A DNA stretch of 64,000 nt from Akebia trifoliata. Its lineage: Eukaryota; Streptophyta; Magnoliopsida; Ranunculales; Lardizabalaceae. This document shows, piece by piece, positions 23,196 through 34,149 of the stretch (its first letter is position 1; the number at the start of each line of letters is the position of its first letter). The stretch is from contig CM030714.1 of assembly GCA_017979445.1 (NCBI GenBank), positions 3,410,001-3,474,000 on the forward strand, written 5' to 3'. The translations under genes and the position numbers were made by a program. Below the pieces are notes generated by a model. The model was not told the DNA's origin. It searched no databases and saw only the letters and a list, made by a program, of their open reading frames with translations.

Positions 23196-24177
23196 TAATC
23201 TTTATTTTACAACAATCAGTTCGATATCAAGAAGCATCGTATTAATAGATTGAGATGCAGTAGAGATGTATGTATATTGACTAGAGATGTATGTACATTG
23301 AGTCAAACATCAAAACATTACGTGGTACATGGATCAGAAGATGGTGGGTATGGCTCGACCAGTCTAGACAGGTACTCTAATGTCATCTTGTGAGGCAGAA
23401 AAAAAAATTGATAATCATTAATCATGAGTTGCTTCAATTATTAGATATAATAAATATAGACTCATCTTTAAAGTCAAATATTAATGGAAAGAGAATATTA
23501 AACCTCTAACTATATTTTTTGAACTAAATTAGTGAGTCTAAAAGTACATTGATTTGCCCAAAAACATACAATTAAATTAGTCCAAAAAAAAAAAAAAAAA
23601 AACTAATTAGGACCTTTTCATCATAGATAAATTAAAAATCATTTATATGATTTAGACACATAGATGGATGTGTTGTTTTGTTTTTATATGATCTCAACCC
23701 ATATATTTATGGGCTAATTAAGACAACATTTGGTCAGCAACATTGGGCACATGGCCAATCATTCAAATGTAAATGTTGTTTAGGTTGAAGCCCATTGGGC
23801 TGCAACCGAAACAGAGCCGTTTGTTTTGATGTAAGTAGGTTTGGCTTTATTTATAGGTCAAGAAAAGGGACTTTTAAAGTTAAGAACCTCTTTTGTAAAG
23901 TATTGTCTTTTTTTAGTGAAAAATAAAATAAATAATAAAAATGTTTGAAAGGTTTGCTAACTGTCTTTATCGCTTTATCCGACCATAGCTTTCCTTAATT
24001 GCGGAGTCTACTCTAGTCGTTCTAAAGTAATTGTAATTTGAAATTACCAAATGATCCCTAGTATCAAAAGAACTATTGAGGTTCAGTGGAATGCCTAATA
24101 TACCCTCCGCACTTCTTCTGATATTAGTTAATGTCCATAAAAATAATCGATCAAAGAAAAAATGTCCATAAAAATTA
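23196..24177. other. AT-rich intergenic stretch, nothing recognised
   Basis: Short ORFs only, without similarity. Near 23270 there is a short direct repeat of GAGATGTATGTA. Confidence 0.45.
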
Positions 24178-24345
24178 AGATAACGCTAAAGTAACATTAA
24201 AATGCACATTCTGATATGATGGTGGACACATAATAATAGATGTTTTTCATCGAGATACGAGTGCAAAGTATACATAGTTATGTGTGCATCACCACATCAG
24301 AATGTCAAAATCGATGTACATTTGAATGTTATTCTAATACGACTC
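24178..24345. mobile_element. Family B MITE, copy 4 (168 bp, 9-bp duplication TAAAAATTA)
   Basis: TAAAAATTA is found at 24169-24177 and 24346-24354. The left end AGATAACGCTAAAGTAACAT pairs imperfectly with the right end (complement of GAGTCGTATTAGAATAACAT). The loop is CATCGAGATACGAGTG. Confidence 0.78.
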
Positions 24346-24354
24346 TAAAAATTA

Positions 24355-26107
24355 ATGTTGATTAAGAAAGTCTTTCTCTTCCTTCTTTCCTTTCTTTGAA
24401 GAGAGATTTATCGGACAAGCCTATCTGTTGCAATTTTATTATAAAAAACTCCCTTACTTTTATCAAGTTTGTTATTTGAGCAAACCTTATTTTACAATTA
24501 GACTACCATGACAAACTTAGTATGATTTCAAATAGTACTAGGGGTAGTTGGGCCTATATGGATTATCAAATTAGAAATCCAACAACACAAAATTCTAGGT
24601 TTATTGGAAAAACTCAGATTCAAAAATATTTGTATTAAAAAATAATTTTTTTGAGCTTGATCGTAGGTGTTGAAAATGAATGGCTATCAAACTCCCAAAT
24701 TTAAAATTAAAATTCATTGATGAAAATTATCTATTTTAAAAAAAAAATTGATTCTTATAATTTTTTCTTTTATAACCTTATGACATCAGATCATATTTTT
24801 TAATGTTACAAATTGATGCTATTAGAATTCACTCTAAGGTATGTTGAGTAACAAATTAACTTCATAAATTTGCATTTTATGTTGTGGATCCCCACTCAAA
24901 GGATTGCTTGGTAACAAACTTAATAAAGTGAGGTTTGGTGGGTAACAAACTTTATAAAGGGAGTTTTTGTAGTAAAAATGCAACTGTTGGATCTGTTGAG
25001 TAAATCTCTCTTCTTTTAAAGGAAAATTGATGAGATCACATTTTTTTAAATCAAATTTATTAAAGTATCTTTTGAAGAAAGAATAAAAATAATTCGAAGC
25101 CCACCATTATTGAAAAGTTCAACAATTTAATATATTAATTAAAAGAAAGAAGAAAATGAATTTTATTTTAAATTCATGAAATTTCTAATAAGGGATGATT
25201 GGTTACTATCCATCATCAACTAAGTTGAAATGAACCACCTTGACCTTACTCAAATTGTTAAAAATCAAATTAATGATTTTTATTTTCATCGTATCTCGAG
25301 TACATATTGCCCATTCACAATCATGAAGTTTTTATATGAGATTTTGTTTAATTTCTTTCTTTTTTTTCCTTGTATCTCTCTCTATCTTTTCTCCATTTAT
25401 GTGATTAAGGAAATTACATTGGCGACTCAAAACTTGGAAAAAAAAGAGGCTCTTATCATTTTCACAATCAGAGCATATATTCAACTCTCTTAATATAAAT
25501 CTCAATCAATCATGTCATTATAATTTTGGATATAACTCGACGGAGGGACAAGATTCATTCAATTGATAATGACCACATTGAAGATGTTTTGTGGGATGAA
25601 AAGTATGGTTCAATATTAATTATACGATCGTGTCATGCAAGTGGGCACAAAATTATTTAACATAGAATTTATAAAAAATTAACAATTAAAAATTAAAAAT
25701 TAAAAATTAAAAAAAAAAAAAAAACCATTTATAGGCTCCAAGGGTTTTTGGGTAATTTAGATGAGATGGTGATAGAAACCTTAACTGACTAAATTATTTA
25801 GGCTTACGAAGATTTTAAAGGCTTGACGTGACCAAACAAAACGAATTCATGCGGCGCCCACTTTCATAGTTATAATTTTGACGCAGCTTATGTGTGCTAT
25901 ATCTTACGTGTACTAATTTGTTTTTGGATGGTTATAGTGTCCAACATAAAATCGCTGGACACAGAAGTGTTCAACAACCAATAAACATTTACCATCTCAG
26001 CCTTATTTTGATGAAGAGTCCTAATGGAGATTTGTAAGCGGACTCACGTTAAATTGCAATAAATACATTTTGGAAATTAGAATTTGAGGGCATTTAGATA
26101 AAAAATA
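24355..26107. other. AT-rich intergenic stretch, nothing recognised
   Basis: No domain-bearing ORF. Near 25680 there is a short TAAAAATTAAAAATTAAAA repeat. The ORF at 25230-25493 is of low complexity. Confidence 0.45.
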
Positions 26108-26215
26108 ATGAATAATGTTAAAGTGACGTCAGACTTGAATCACTTCTTGACGTAAAAGTGGATGGGAATCATAAATGCTTTTTCAATGAAGTCAATCCAG
26201 CACGATTTAAATAAA
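26108..26215. mobile_element. Family B MITE, truncated copy
   Basis: The left half (GAATAATGTTAAAGTGACGT, CTTGACGTAAAAGTGGATGG, AATCATAAATGCTTTTTC) is present. The right arm is reduced to GAAGTCAATCCAGCACG. Confidence 0.55.
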
Positions 26216-27370
26216 AATTTCAAGGTCATTTTCAATACAAATTCCAATTTTCAAAGAGTATTTATTGCACTTTAACATGTATTCTTAAGGTACGATAATA
26301 AGATCTTTTATTTTTGAAATTTAAAAGAAAAAAAAAATTAGTTCATTTTAAAATTTTAAATTTAAGGATATATTTTAAATTTTAATAAAAAGATAGGGGG
26401 CATGAAATAAATTAAAAATATATATGAAACTTTTGGTTAGAAAAGTCTTTTATGCGTCGTGGTTGGTTTGCTAACAAACCGTGAAACGTGATGATGATCC
26501 AATGACGTGTCATTCAGATATTTCTCTCTTCATCATTAGCCAAAATTCTATCATGAGTCATGAATACAATGATAATATGTTACTTACACGTGTCATTTAA
26601 CTACTTAGAACACGTGGACGTTTCAAATCATGGTACCTAACTTTGATCATGATCACCAGAAACAAAAAAGCAAAAGGAGGCCGTATGATGCTGGAACGTT
26701 CGGTGGATTGATTACTTTTTGTCAACAAAGTCTTAGATTGGTGCCAAACCTTTCACAAGGATTGTCTATGGGTCGAACCGGATCAAATCTGAAATCCGAT
26801 CCGTTTCAGAACGGCCTTTTTGGATTGAGGATTTGGGGTGGGATAAAATGGGAGAAATTATGTAAATTATATTATGCATTTTGTTAAAATATACAAAGTT
26901 GATCTGTATTTCGTCCATAAATCAAACCCGATTTGAACCAATCTGATTTCGTATAGTTTAAGAATTTCAAGTTGACTCAAAATTAAACTGAGTTGATGAC
27001 TCAAATGGATTTTGAGGTGATTCAATTCCTTTACACGATGGAACTAACTTGTTAATACAAAAAATCATAGTGTCAACTTGAAAATCGTGTAAAAACTTGA
27101 CCAAATATTTGGTGATATAGTATATTTTGTTGGAAAAAATAAATATTTTATTTAAAAAAATTAAAAATATATATTAAACTTATAGATATTAAGTCGACTT
27201 GCGAGTTTTTTAATTTTAAAACTTATGATTGTTCACAAAAAAATATTAAAATAATGATCGAAATTAACAAAAATTCTCTCATATATGTCTCTCTTATACT
27301 CAAATTTTGCAACGGGAAGAGGTCTCTCTTCCTTCTACCCCTCTCTTTCACCTATCTTGTAAGGTAAGAC
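26216..27370. other. AT-rich intergenic stretch with a GGATC-type remnant
   Basis: About 26765-26960 has GGGTCGAACCGGATCAAATC, CCGATCCGTTTCAGAAC and ACCCGATTTGAACCAATCTG, typical of the degenerate hAT-like repeat also seen elsewhere. No gene was seen. Confidence 0.4.
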
Positions 27371-27692
27371 TTATGTTGTGTTTCAATTGAGAGACGTGAA
27401 GAGAAGAGAAAATAAATGAGTTTCTCTTCTTTGGATTGTCAAGTTGGGAAGAGAAGAGAAAAACTTGGAAAGGAGAGAAGAAAGAAATGTCAATTTTCTT
27501 TATCTTCAAAAGTTGAGAGATTGGGAGAGAACTCCTTTAGAAATATTTTATAATTTCAACTCTACCCCTATATCTCTTTTATGGCATTTTAAAATTTTAA
27601 AGCTAACCCAATTTCTCTCATATCAATCCAAACATGGTAGAAAGAAATTGAGTTTCTCTTCTCTCCACTTCTCTCAATTGAAACATAGTGAA
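27371..27692. mobile_element. Foldback MITE, family F (about 320 bp)
   Basis: The left terminal arm TTGTGTTTCAATTGAGAGAC followed by GTGAAGAGAAGAGAAA is the close complement of the right arm TTTCTCTTCTCTCCACTTCT followed by CTCAATTGAAACATAG. The ORF across it is AG-rich by composition only. A decayed relative lies at about 55515-55835. Confidence 0.65.
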
Positions 27693-28046
27693 GAGAGAAG
27701 AATAATAATAATGATTTTTTTAACATGTGCCCTAAAAAAGTTTTTGTCCAAAAGAACCCTTAGTTGCTTGTTCCCAAGGTGTATTTAATGTAGTTTAATC
27801 TATCCAAAAACACCATAATAATACTAATGATTTTCAATTTTGTTACCGTTTAGGGTACACATTAACAAGACCCTAATAATAATAAGGGGCCAACTAGTTT
27901 CTCTTCTTCAATCATGTTGAAATAAATTATTGTTGGTTCAATAATATTTATAAAAAATATTTGGTTGTATGACAAGCATGTTTACAATTTGTAGAAGTAG
28001 AGAAGATGAAGTAAAATCTTAATGTTACTGATAATGAAGTGCAATT

Positions 28047-28418
28047 AGAGCAACTCCAACGCATTACTTTTTCCTTTACCCATCAGCTCCCAACTGTCGA
28101 TATGGATAATGGAGTCAAAAAAATCCAACTCCAATGCAAGATCCATCCCTCACCATTTTTTTGGTCTAGACATTTTCGATACCAAAAAAAGGTACTCCCA
28201 CTTGGTTACCCATTCTTTTTAAAGGCAAACAATTTAGGCAATTTTGTTGAAAAAAAATTAATTTAAAAAAAAAATCTGAATTGAATTACAAAATTATTAA
28301 ATAATTTAAGGGTAGCACAGTTGAAGTGCATATCACATGGATACCTATAAATGCTACCTACAATACCTAAAGACTCATTTATGGGTATGGGTGGAGGGTG
28401 TTGCGTTGGAGATGCTCT
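28047..28418. mobile_element. MITE with AGAGCAACTCCAACG ends
   Basis: The left end AGAGCAACTCCAACGCA and the right end GCGTTGGAGATGCTCT are inverted repeats of a type widespread in plants, often assigned to PIF/Harbinger-like MITEs. The interior is AT-rich and non-coding. The 3-bp duplication expected for that group was not clear. Confidence 0.6.
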
Positions 28419-28560
28419 TGGTAGATTAAAATAGAGGTTATGAAAAAAGAAGAAAAAAAAGGTAATTTTTCAAGGTTGGCATGCAATCAACTACTTGGTG
28501 GAGTGCAACTAGTCTGTCCCCAATAATAATGTTGGATTTGTTTTTTTGGGAAATTAGGAT

Positions 28561-28781
28561 GAGTGTTGATTTTCTAACTCAACCAGATAGACTGACTCTA
28601 AAACTCATTGATGTGGCACGTGCAAGAACCGTTGATTTTTCCCCTTGGGATACACAACTGCACATGTTTATGGGGATGTGCAGTTGTGTATCTCAAGGGA
28701 AAAATTATACTGTTCTTGCACATGCCATGTCTGTGTGTTTTTGAATTAGTCTATTAGAGTTGAGTTAGAAAATCATTACAC
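28561..28781. mobile_element. Family A MITE, copy 6 (221 bp, perfect 9-bp duplication AATTAGGAT)
   Basis: AATTAGGAT flanks it at 28552-28560 and 28782-28790. The terminal arms GAGTGTTGATTTTCTAACTC and the complement are long and nearly perfect. The centre pairs GGGATACACAACTGCACATG with CATCCCCATAAA-loop and GTGCAGTTGTGTATC. Confidence 0.9.
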
Positions 28782-28790
28782 AATTAGGAT

Positions 28791-30164
28791 AAGTGAAAGT
28801 TCCGGATTGTTTTTCTTGACTTAGGATTCAATCTGGTGGCCCATTCCTACTAAATAGGATAGGTGTCTATGTGGCACATTTTAGTTTGTGTTTAAAATAC
28901 ATCGTATTAGAGAAACTCTAATAGACTCTTTAAGCTTGATATCCTCTTTGTTATAAATATCCCAACAACAAAAATTGAGTCCAATTGAATGTTTAATGTC
29001 AAATGTTAAAGTAAATAACACGGAAATCAAGAAAATACTCACTACATCTAACGAGTTGCTTTGGCTTGTTATTATTAAAAAAAAAATGTAAAAACATAAA
29101 AAATACTTTCCTTACTAACTTAGTTATTGGACTCACATACATTATCACATTGACAATAGATCACAACATCCTCCTAGATTTTATGGAAAAACCCATATTC
29201 ATAATTATTTTTTTTAACTTAATCCAAGGTGTTGAAATGGACGGTTTCCAAACTCTCAAAACTTAAAATTATAAATCAATAGTGAAAAATAATATTTTTT
29301 TAATAATTATTTCAAAGTTTTTAGAATTTTATTCTCTAGAAGCCCGTGGCATCTGATCATGTTTTTAGATTCCAAAATGTGAGGTCAGAACTATTATTTA
29401 GATTTGAGTTAATTTTCAATAAATGAAAGATTTGTTGAGTAATAAATGTTGGATCAGTTAAACTGACATTTGTTCGATTTTGACAAAATATGCTCTTTAT
29501 TGTATGCTGAATATACACCGTTCCTATCTCTGGAAAGAGAACGATAAATGGAATCTTGACTAGTTTTTCTCCTGAGATCTCGTAGATTTCTGTGTGAGGT
29601 CTAACAAACCTGAAAAAGGGCTAGTGTCCATAGAGTCTTATCTTTCCTTCTCCAACTCACCTATGTAAGTACGTCTCTCTCTCTCTCTCTCTCTAATTCA
29701 TCTTAGAACTTACGTCAATTGTAGTTTTTTTTTTTTTTCCATTAATCTATAATTTGCTTTTCGACATAATTATAATGTACGGATGTTTCTTCGACATAGT
29801 TTATGCCACATTTTTTGAAAAATAATTTTTAACATCATAGGATGTTGGTGATCTTCATACACAGATTGATAGTTGATCTTAAGTAGAACAATTGAAAAAC
29901 TTGATGAGTTTTCTTATATTATTTGAAAGCACATATCTCTAGATCTAGAGATGTATGTTAGGCTAATCTACATTCATGGATAAGTATTGTACACTCATAG
30001 ATAAGAGTCCAATTTTTCTTTTTCTTTTTTTCACTAAATGCGGGGCATCAAGCTCTCTAGTTGTTGTTGTTGGCTAGATTTTTTTTATTTTTTATTTATT
30101 TTGTTTAGGATTATATATATATAGACAATCGAGTATCTTTGTAGACAACAGATAGGGAGAGTAT
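28791..30164. other. Intergenic stretch, nothing recognised
   Basis: A (CT)n microsatellite lies at about 29671-29693 and a T14 run near 29726. No coding similarity. Confidence 0.45.
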
Positions 30165-30385
30165 CTGGGTTTTTGCCCAGTTCATAGACCATGTCTTGTC
30201 TAAGGACAAGTCCCGGGGCATGTGCAACACCCGCACATCACACACACCAAGTAAGTGAGGGTGCGTCATCGCAGGTGATCCCTAAGGAATTAATGCTCAT
30301 ATTGAGTATCAAACTCATGACCTACGAGCATTAACCGTTTATCTATCCGAAATTGCCATTGAGCCAACCCTCGGGGGGTTACCTA
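30165..30385 (-). mobile_element. tRNA-derived SINE, family S2, copy 1
   Basis: Read on the minus strand: GGTTGGCTCAATGGCAA (A box) and GTCATGAGTTTGATACTC (B box), then a body with GTGTGTGATGTGCGGGTGTT and CATGCCCCGGGACTTGTCC. A second copy at 53595-53815 shares the order of these blocks. There is no intact tRNA fold. Confidence 0.65.
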
Positions 30386-30876
30386 ATCATAATTATAAAC
30401 TATTTTTGAAATTGTTTGAACTAGTGTTATAATGTTTTGTATTGCTGAGATTTTAATTTGAGCCAAACCTTTGTAATATTTGAAGAAAGTGTTTTAATCT
30501 TTAATTCGGGCGTGGTAAATAATTTAAGAAATTGGGGTGTAATAAGTAAAAGTTGGGAGTGCCAATAACAACTCTCATACTTAATGGTAACCATTAACCA
30601 ACTCTTTTTTACTACCCCTCCAAGGTATTATATTTTGGCCCAAGGACGGATAATTATGGAAACATTGGCCTTTTTCAAACCTAATACAAGGCATAAAATA
30701 ACATTCCCACATATGTTTTCATTGCTGATCAACTTTCTTTCTTTGATCAAGGAATTGGTTTTGAATTTGATGCTTAATCCCAATGTGTATTTATTGCACT
30801 TTAACGTGTATTTTAAGGACACATCTTAACTAAATTCTTTTTTTTTTTTTCCTTTCTTGAGAGGAGGGGTTGGTGA

Positions 30877-31038
30877 CAATTTTGCTGACTTGTTCTACGA
30901 ATTATTTATTTGATTTGCTTAGTAAGTATTCAATTTTGCTGACTTGTTCTACGAATTATTTATTTGATTTGCTTAGTAAGTATTCAATTTTGCTGACTTG
31001 TTCTACGAATTATTTATTTGATTTGCTTAGTAAGTATT
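30877..31038. repeat. Three exact tandem copies of a 54-bp unit
   Basis: The units start CAATTTTGCTGACTTGTTC at 30877, 30931 and 30985 and each ends CTTAGTAAGTATT. No difference between them was seen. Because 54 is a multiple of 3, one plus-strand frame stays open, giving an 18-residue repeat; this is not evidence for a gene. Confidence 0.92.
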
Positions 31039-31195
31039 TTCTTTGCAATAAATAGGTCACATTGTCATGACTCATTAGTGGTTTAGTTTTGAAACTTGGG
31101 ACATGACCTCTGGAAAGGAAAGTTTCATAAAGAAAAGTGTTCAAATGAAGCCCAAGTCCAATAAGAATACTAAACATCTCACTTAGAGTCATGAT

Positions 31196-31479
31196 TTCCT
31201 GACTCCCCCACGTCGCATACGCAAAAACACTTTCCAGATGTGGCATTTATTAGAATCATAGATTCTTTTGCCTCAGGATATACAACCCCACACACATATA
31301 TATATATATATGGAAATGTTCAGCAACAAACATTTTGGCGAAACATTTTTCAAAACATGGGTTAGAGGTCTTGGAATGTGTACATGTGTATCCCGATGCA
31401 AAATATCTATGGTTCTAGCTCATGCCACGCCATGAGTGTATTTTGAGTGTGCCATGTGGGGGAGTCAAGTTATCACAAC
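31196..31479. mobile_element. Family A MITE, copy 7, with a family C fragment nested in its loop
   Basis: The left half (GAGTCATGATTTCCTGACTC, GATGTGGCATTTATTAGAAT) and the right half (ATCTATGGTTCTAGCTCATG, TGCCATGTGGGGGAGTC) are family A. Between them, at about 31312-31378, is GGAAATGTTCAGCAACAAAC followed by ACATGGGTTAGAGGTCTTGG, the left end of a family C element, preceded by an AT microsatellite. Confidence 0.7.
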
Positions 31480-32287
31480 AACTATATTTTATTGATACTC
31501 TCCTGTTGTGAGATGTTTAGTATTTTTATTGGGCTTGGGCTTCAAGAGGCGAAACAGAATCAGTCTAGAAGCAAAGTGGGTTCAGCCCGAAGGATAATTT
31601 CTTATTGTGTTCATTATAGAGGACAAAGAGTGTAATCTTTATCATTGATAGAGGATTTTCTCCTTCCCTTTCGTGAGCATAGACAATTTGTAGAACCACG
31701 TAAATCTTATGTTCTTCGAGTGTTCATTTAATCTTTATTTGTTTTCTCTTGTTACACCTCTGCACAACAATAGAAATGTAGATTTTCGTAAGGAAGAGTG
31801 CTCAAATATAGAGGTTTTCCTACCAAAAAAAAAAAGGTAAAAAAATAAAATAATGTTGGAGTTGGACTTAAAATTAGTTACTGTTAATTAGATATTCACT
31901 CATGAACTACCTTTCACTTGGAATGCGGATGTCATTAGTCTAATATTATTGCAATAGTTATCGAAATTTTGTTTTGCTTTTTTTTTTTTTCCCCGCTATT
32001 TTTCTATTAATGAAAGCTCCTTTTACCTATTAATTTTGTTTTGCTAGATTGTTATTATTTTTATTCTATTAGTTCTACATTTAGGTGAACAAGTGGTTTA
32101 AATTCTTCAATGCATTTTATTAGAAACCTGTTTTTTCCGAAACCCGAGTTTTGATTGTAATGTTACAAGTTTTTTTCAAAGGAGATTTCCAAAGCTTTTC
32201 TATTTTAACAGAAAACCATTTTCCAAACCTGAGTTTAATTAGCTGAAATTCAAGAAGTTTTGATTGTGGATTTTCTAATTTTTTTAG
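31480..32287. other. Intergenic stretch, nothing recognised
   Basis: No gene seen. There are several T- and A-rich runs. The short ORF at 31447-31635 overlaps the MITE end and has no similarity. Confidence 0.45.
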
Positions 32288-32416
32288 TGTTATTTAAATT
32301 AGAAATAAACACATTTGAGAAAATGTAAGAATAAACTAAAAGAAAGTTGATTGTAAACTTACTAGTTCTATATTTTAATTAGAAATAACACATTTGAGAA
32401 AAATTGTAAGAATAGC
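32288..32416. repeat. Direct repeat, two copies about 77 bp apart
   Basis: TTAGAAATAAACACATTTGA with GAAAATGTAAGAATA is followed by a second, slightly altered copy starting at about 32376 (TTAGAAATAACACATTTGAG). It looks like a local duplication. Confidence 0.55.
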
Positions 32417-32444
32417 TCCAACAAAAAGTAAACTAATTACTTGT

Positions 32445-32547
32445 ACTCCTCGGGATACACAACTTCCCTTCTATGGTTCTAGCACATGTCACGACAGGAG
32501 GAGTCAATTGAGTATGCCACGAGGGGTAGTCAGATTATCATGATTCA
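32445..32547. mobile_element. Family A MITE, right half only
   Basis: CTCGGGATACACAACTTCCC runs directly into CTATGGTTCTAGCACATGTC and the right arm GTCAATTGAGTATGCCACGA, ending TTATCATGATTC. The left arm and the loop have been deleted. Confidence 0.65.
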
Positions 32548-32581
32548 ATAAAAATAGATGACTAAGAGTTTCTACCTACAT

Positions 32582-32802
32582 TTTTCCCCTTTATTGTGGG
32601 TATCCTCACCCTTCGGGTGAGACTAATCCCATGGTCACATACACCGTCCCCTCAGAAAGTCCTACGTGCAACTGATTGAGTCGAGGGTCAACCGGACCCT
32701 AGAGGGTGACTCTAATGAATTCATTGTTTCGTGGGGTTTTGAACACTTGACCTACCCTTCCTGAGGAAGGCTCGACTTGCCACTAGGCCAATCCCTTGGA
32801 GT
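32582..32802 (-). mobile_element. tRNA-derived SINE, family S1, copy 2 (19-bp target duplication)
   Basis: The 19-mer TAAGAGTTTCTACCTACAT (32563-32581) recurs with one change at 32803-32821, a retrotransposition target duplication. On the minus strand: GGATTGGCCTAGTGGCAAG (A box), AAGTGTTCAAAACCCCACG (B box region), a body with ACCCTCGACTCAATCAGTTG, and a 3' end AAAGGGGAAAAA. It shares the whole layout with 22746-22975. Confidence 0.85.
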
Positions 32803-33189
32803 TAAGAGTTTCTTCCTACATACTTAAACTTTCCTTTTTTATATTAAAAAGTTGGTTTAACTATGAACACGTACTTTGCAAGCTTGAGATACACATCTTG
32901 GACCTTCATTTCATCGATGGTCAACACCGTTGCTTCTCTAACTTTTATGATCACAGTTGTACTAAGGTGGGGTACCTTCTTAATCTAAGAAATTCTAATT
33001 ACTTAGTATTCAAGTCTCCACAAAAGATATACATAATTAATGAGTCTCTTAATCAGCTTCCCCTAAATGTATGAGAAATTTAACTGGGGCTCTAATCCAT
33101 ATCCTAAGGAAATAATACCACCCATAAGAATTGGGTGAAGGGTTCAATTCTCACTGTCTAGCTGCATAACATGGTTTATTTGGTACACT

Positions 33190-33650
33190 ATGCAGGTATT
33201 AATTAACCCTTTAACAAAATATATATATTTTTGGAGAAATTATCAATAATAATAATAATAATAAATCTAAAAAAAAATTATTTTAAAAAAATTAACACAT
33301 TTTTCTAATTATCAAAACGAACCCACATCAGCACTTAAAGTGCTGGATTTTTTTTATTTAAATATTACTAATTAAAAAGATTCTAATTAGACTTCCCTAA
33401 CTAATAATAACATAAACAATTAATGGGTCTACCGTCGAGAGTTTGGTGTGGACATTGCTCACATTGGTCTGTGAAACTTACTGATATCTATTTGTTAATC
33501 TTTTCCTTCCTTCTTCTATTACGTTATGATAATTAGAAAAATGTGTTAATTTTTTTAAAATAATTTTTTTTAGATTTATTTATTTATTATTATTGATAAT
33601 TTCTCCAAAAATATATATTTTTTGTTAAAGGGTTAATTAATACCTGCATA
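33190..33650. mobile_element. Non-autonomous element with about 125-bp terminal inverted repeats
   Basis: The left arm (TATGCAGGTATTAATTAACC through TTTTTCTAATTATCA) is matched almost base for base by the inverted right arm ending GGTTAATTAATACCTGCATA. The unpaired centre is about 200 bp and non-coding. The long arms contain an ATT/AAT trinucleotide run that differs in length between arms. The flanking duplication is not clear, so the superfamily is open. Confidence 0.75.
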
Positions 33651-33984
33651 ATGTAACTTAAAGATTTCATATTTTAAGGGCTGGGATTTCATGTTTTATA
33701 TGAGTTATGGGATCCCAACCCATAAAAAAAGAGTCAATTTAAGTATCTTTAATTTTTTTTTTTCAAACTATCTTCTTTTCTTGATCGCAAAGTTAGTCAA
33801 TGAATCAGTTTTTTTTATTAAAAAAATATAAATAAATAAATATATAAAAATGGAATTTTGCTAGAGTAAAGGGCCAGGAATCTTGACCAATAAATGAAGA
33901 ATGGAATTTAACTTATTCAAAATGACTTTCACTTCACTTCCTTTTCTAATGTTCATATTACATACACAGGAACTAATAAAATAG

Positions 33985-34145
33985 GAGAGCTACTATTGCC
34001 ACACCAACTGTGCGCAATTCTTTGGTGATTTATATAGGAATTAGTGTGGCATTAGTAAAATTTGATGCGACAATAACAACTCTCTACAATAAGATATCTT
34101 CTATTGCCATACCAAATTTTATTAATGCCACACCAAGATGAGTGG
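33985..34145. repeat. Inverted repeat with GTGTGGCATTAGTAAAATTT arms
   Basis: GTGTGGCATTAGTAAAATTT at about 34048 pairs with AAATTTTATTAATGCCACAC at about 34113. A further GCCACACCAA occurs at about 33998. It is a probable small foldback element; its boundaries are uncertain. Confidence 0.5.
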
Positions 34146-34149
34146 TAAT

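Noticed and set aside
27444..27788. 114-codon AG-rich ORF
   Set aside because: It lies in a foldback element and its composition follows the GAAGAGAAGAG arms.
30870..31055. 61-codon ORF with an 18-residue repeat
   Set aside because: Explained by the 54-bp tandem repeat; length is a multiple of three by chance.
33115..33160. B-box-like GGGTTCAATTC sequence
   Set aside because: Only a single box; no other SINE feature.
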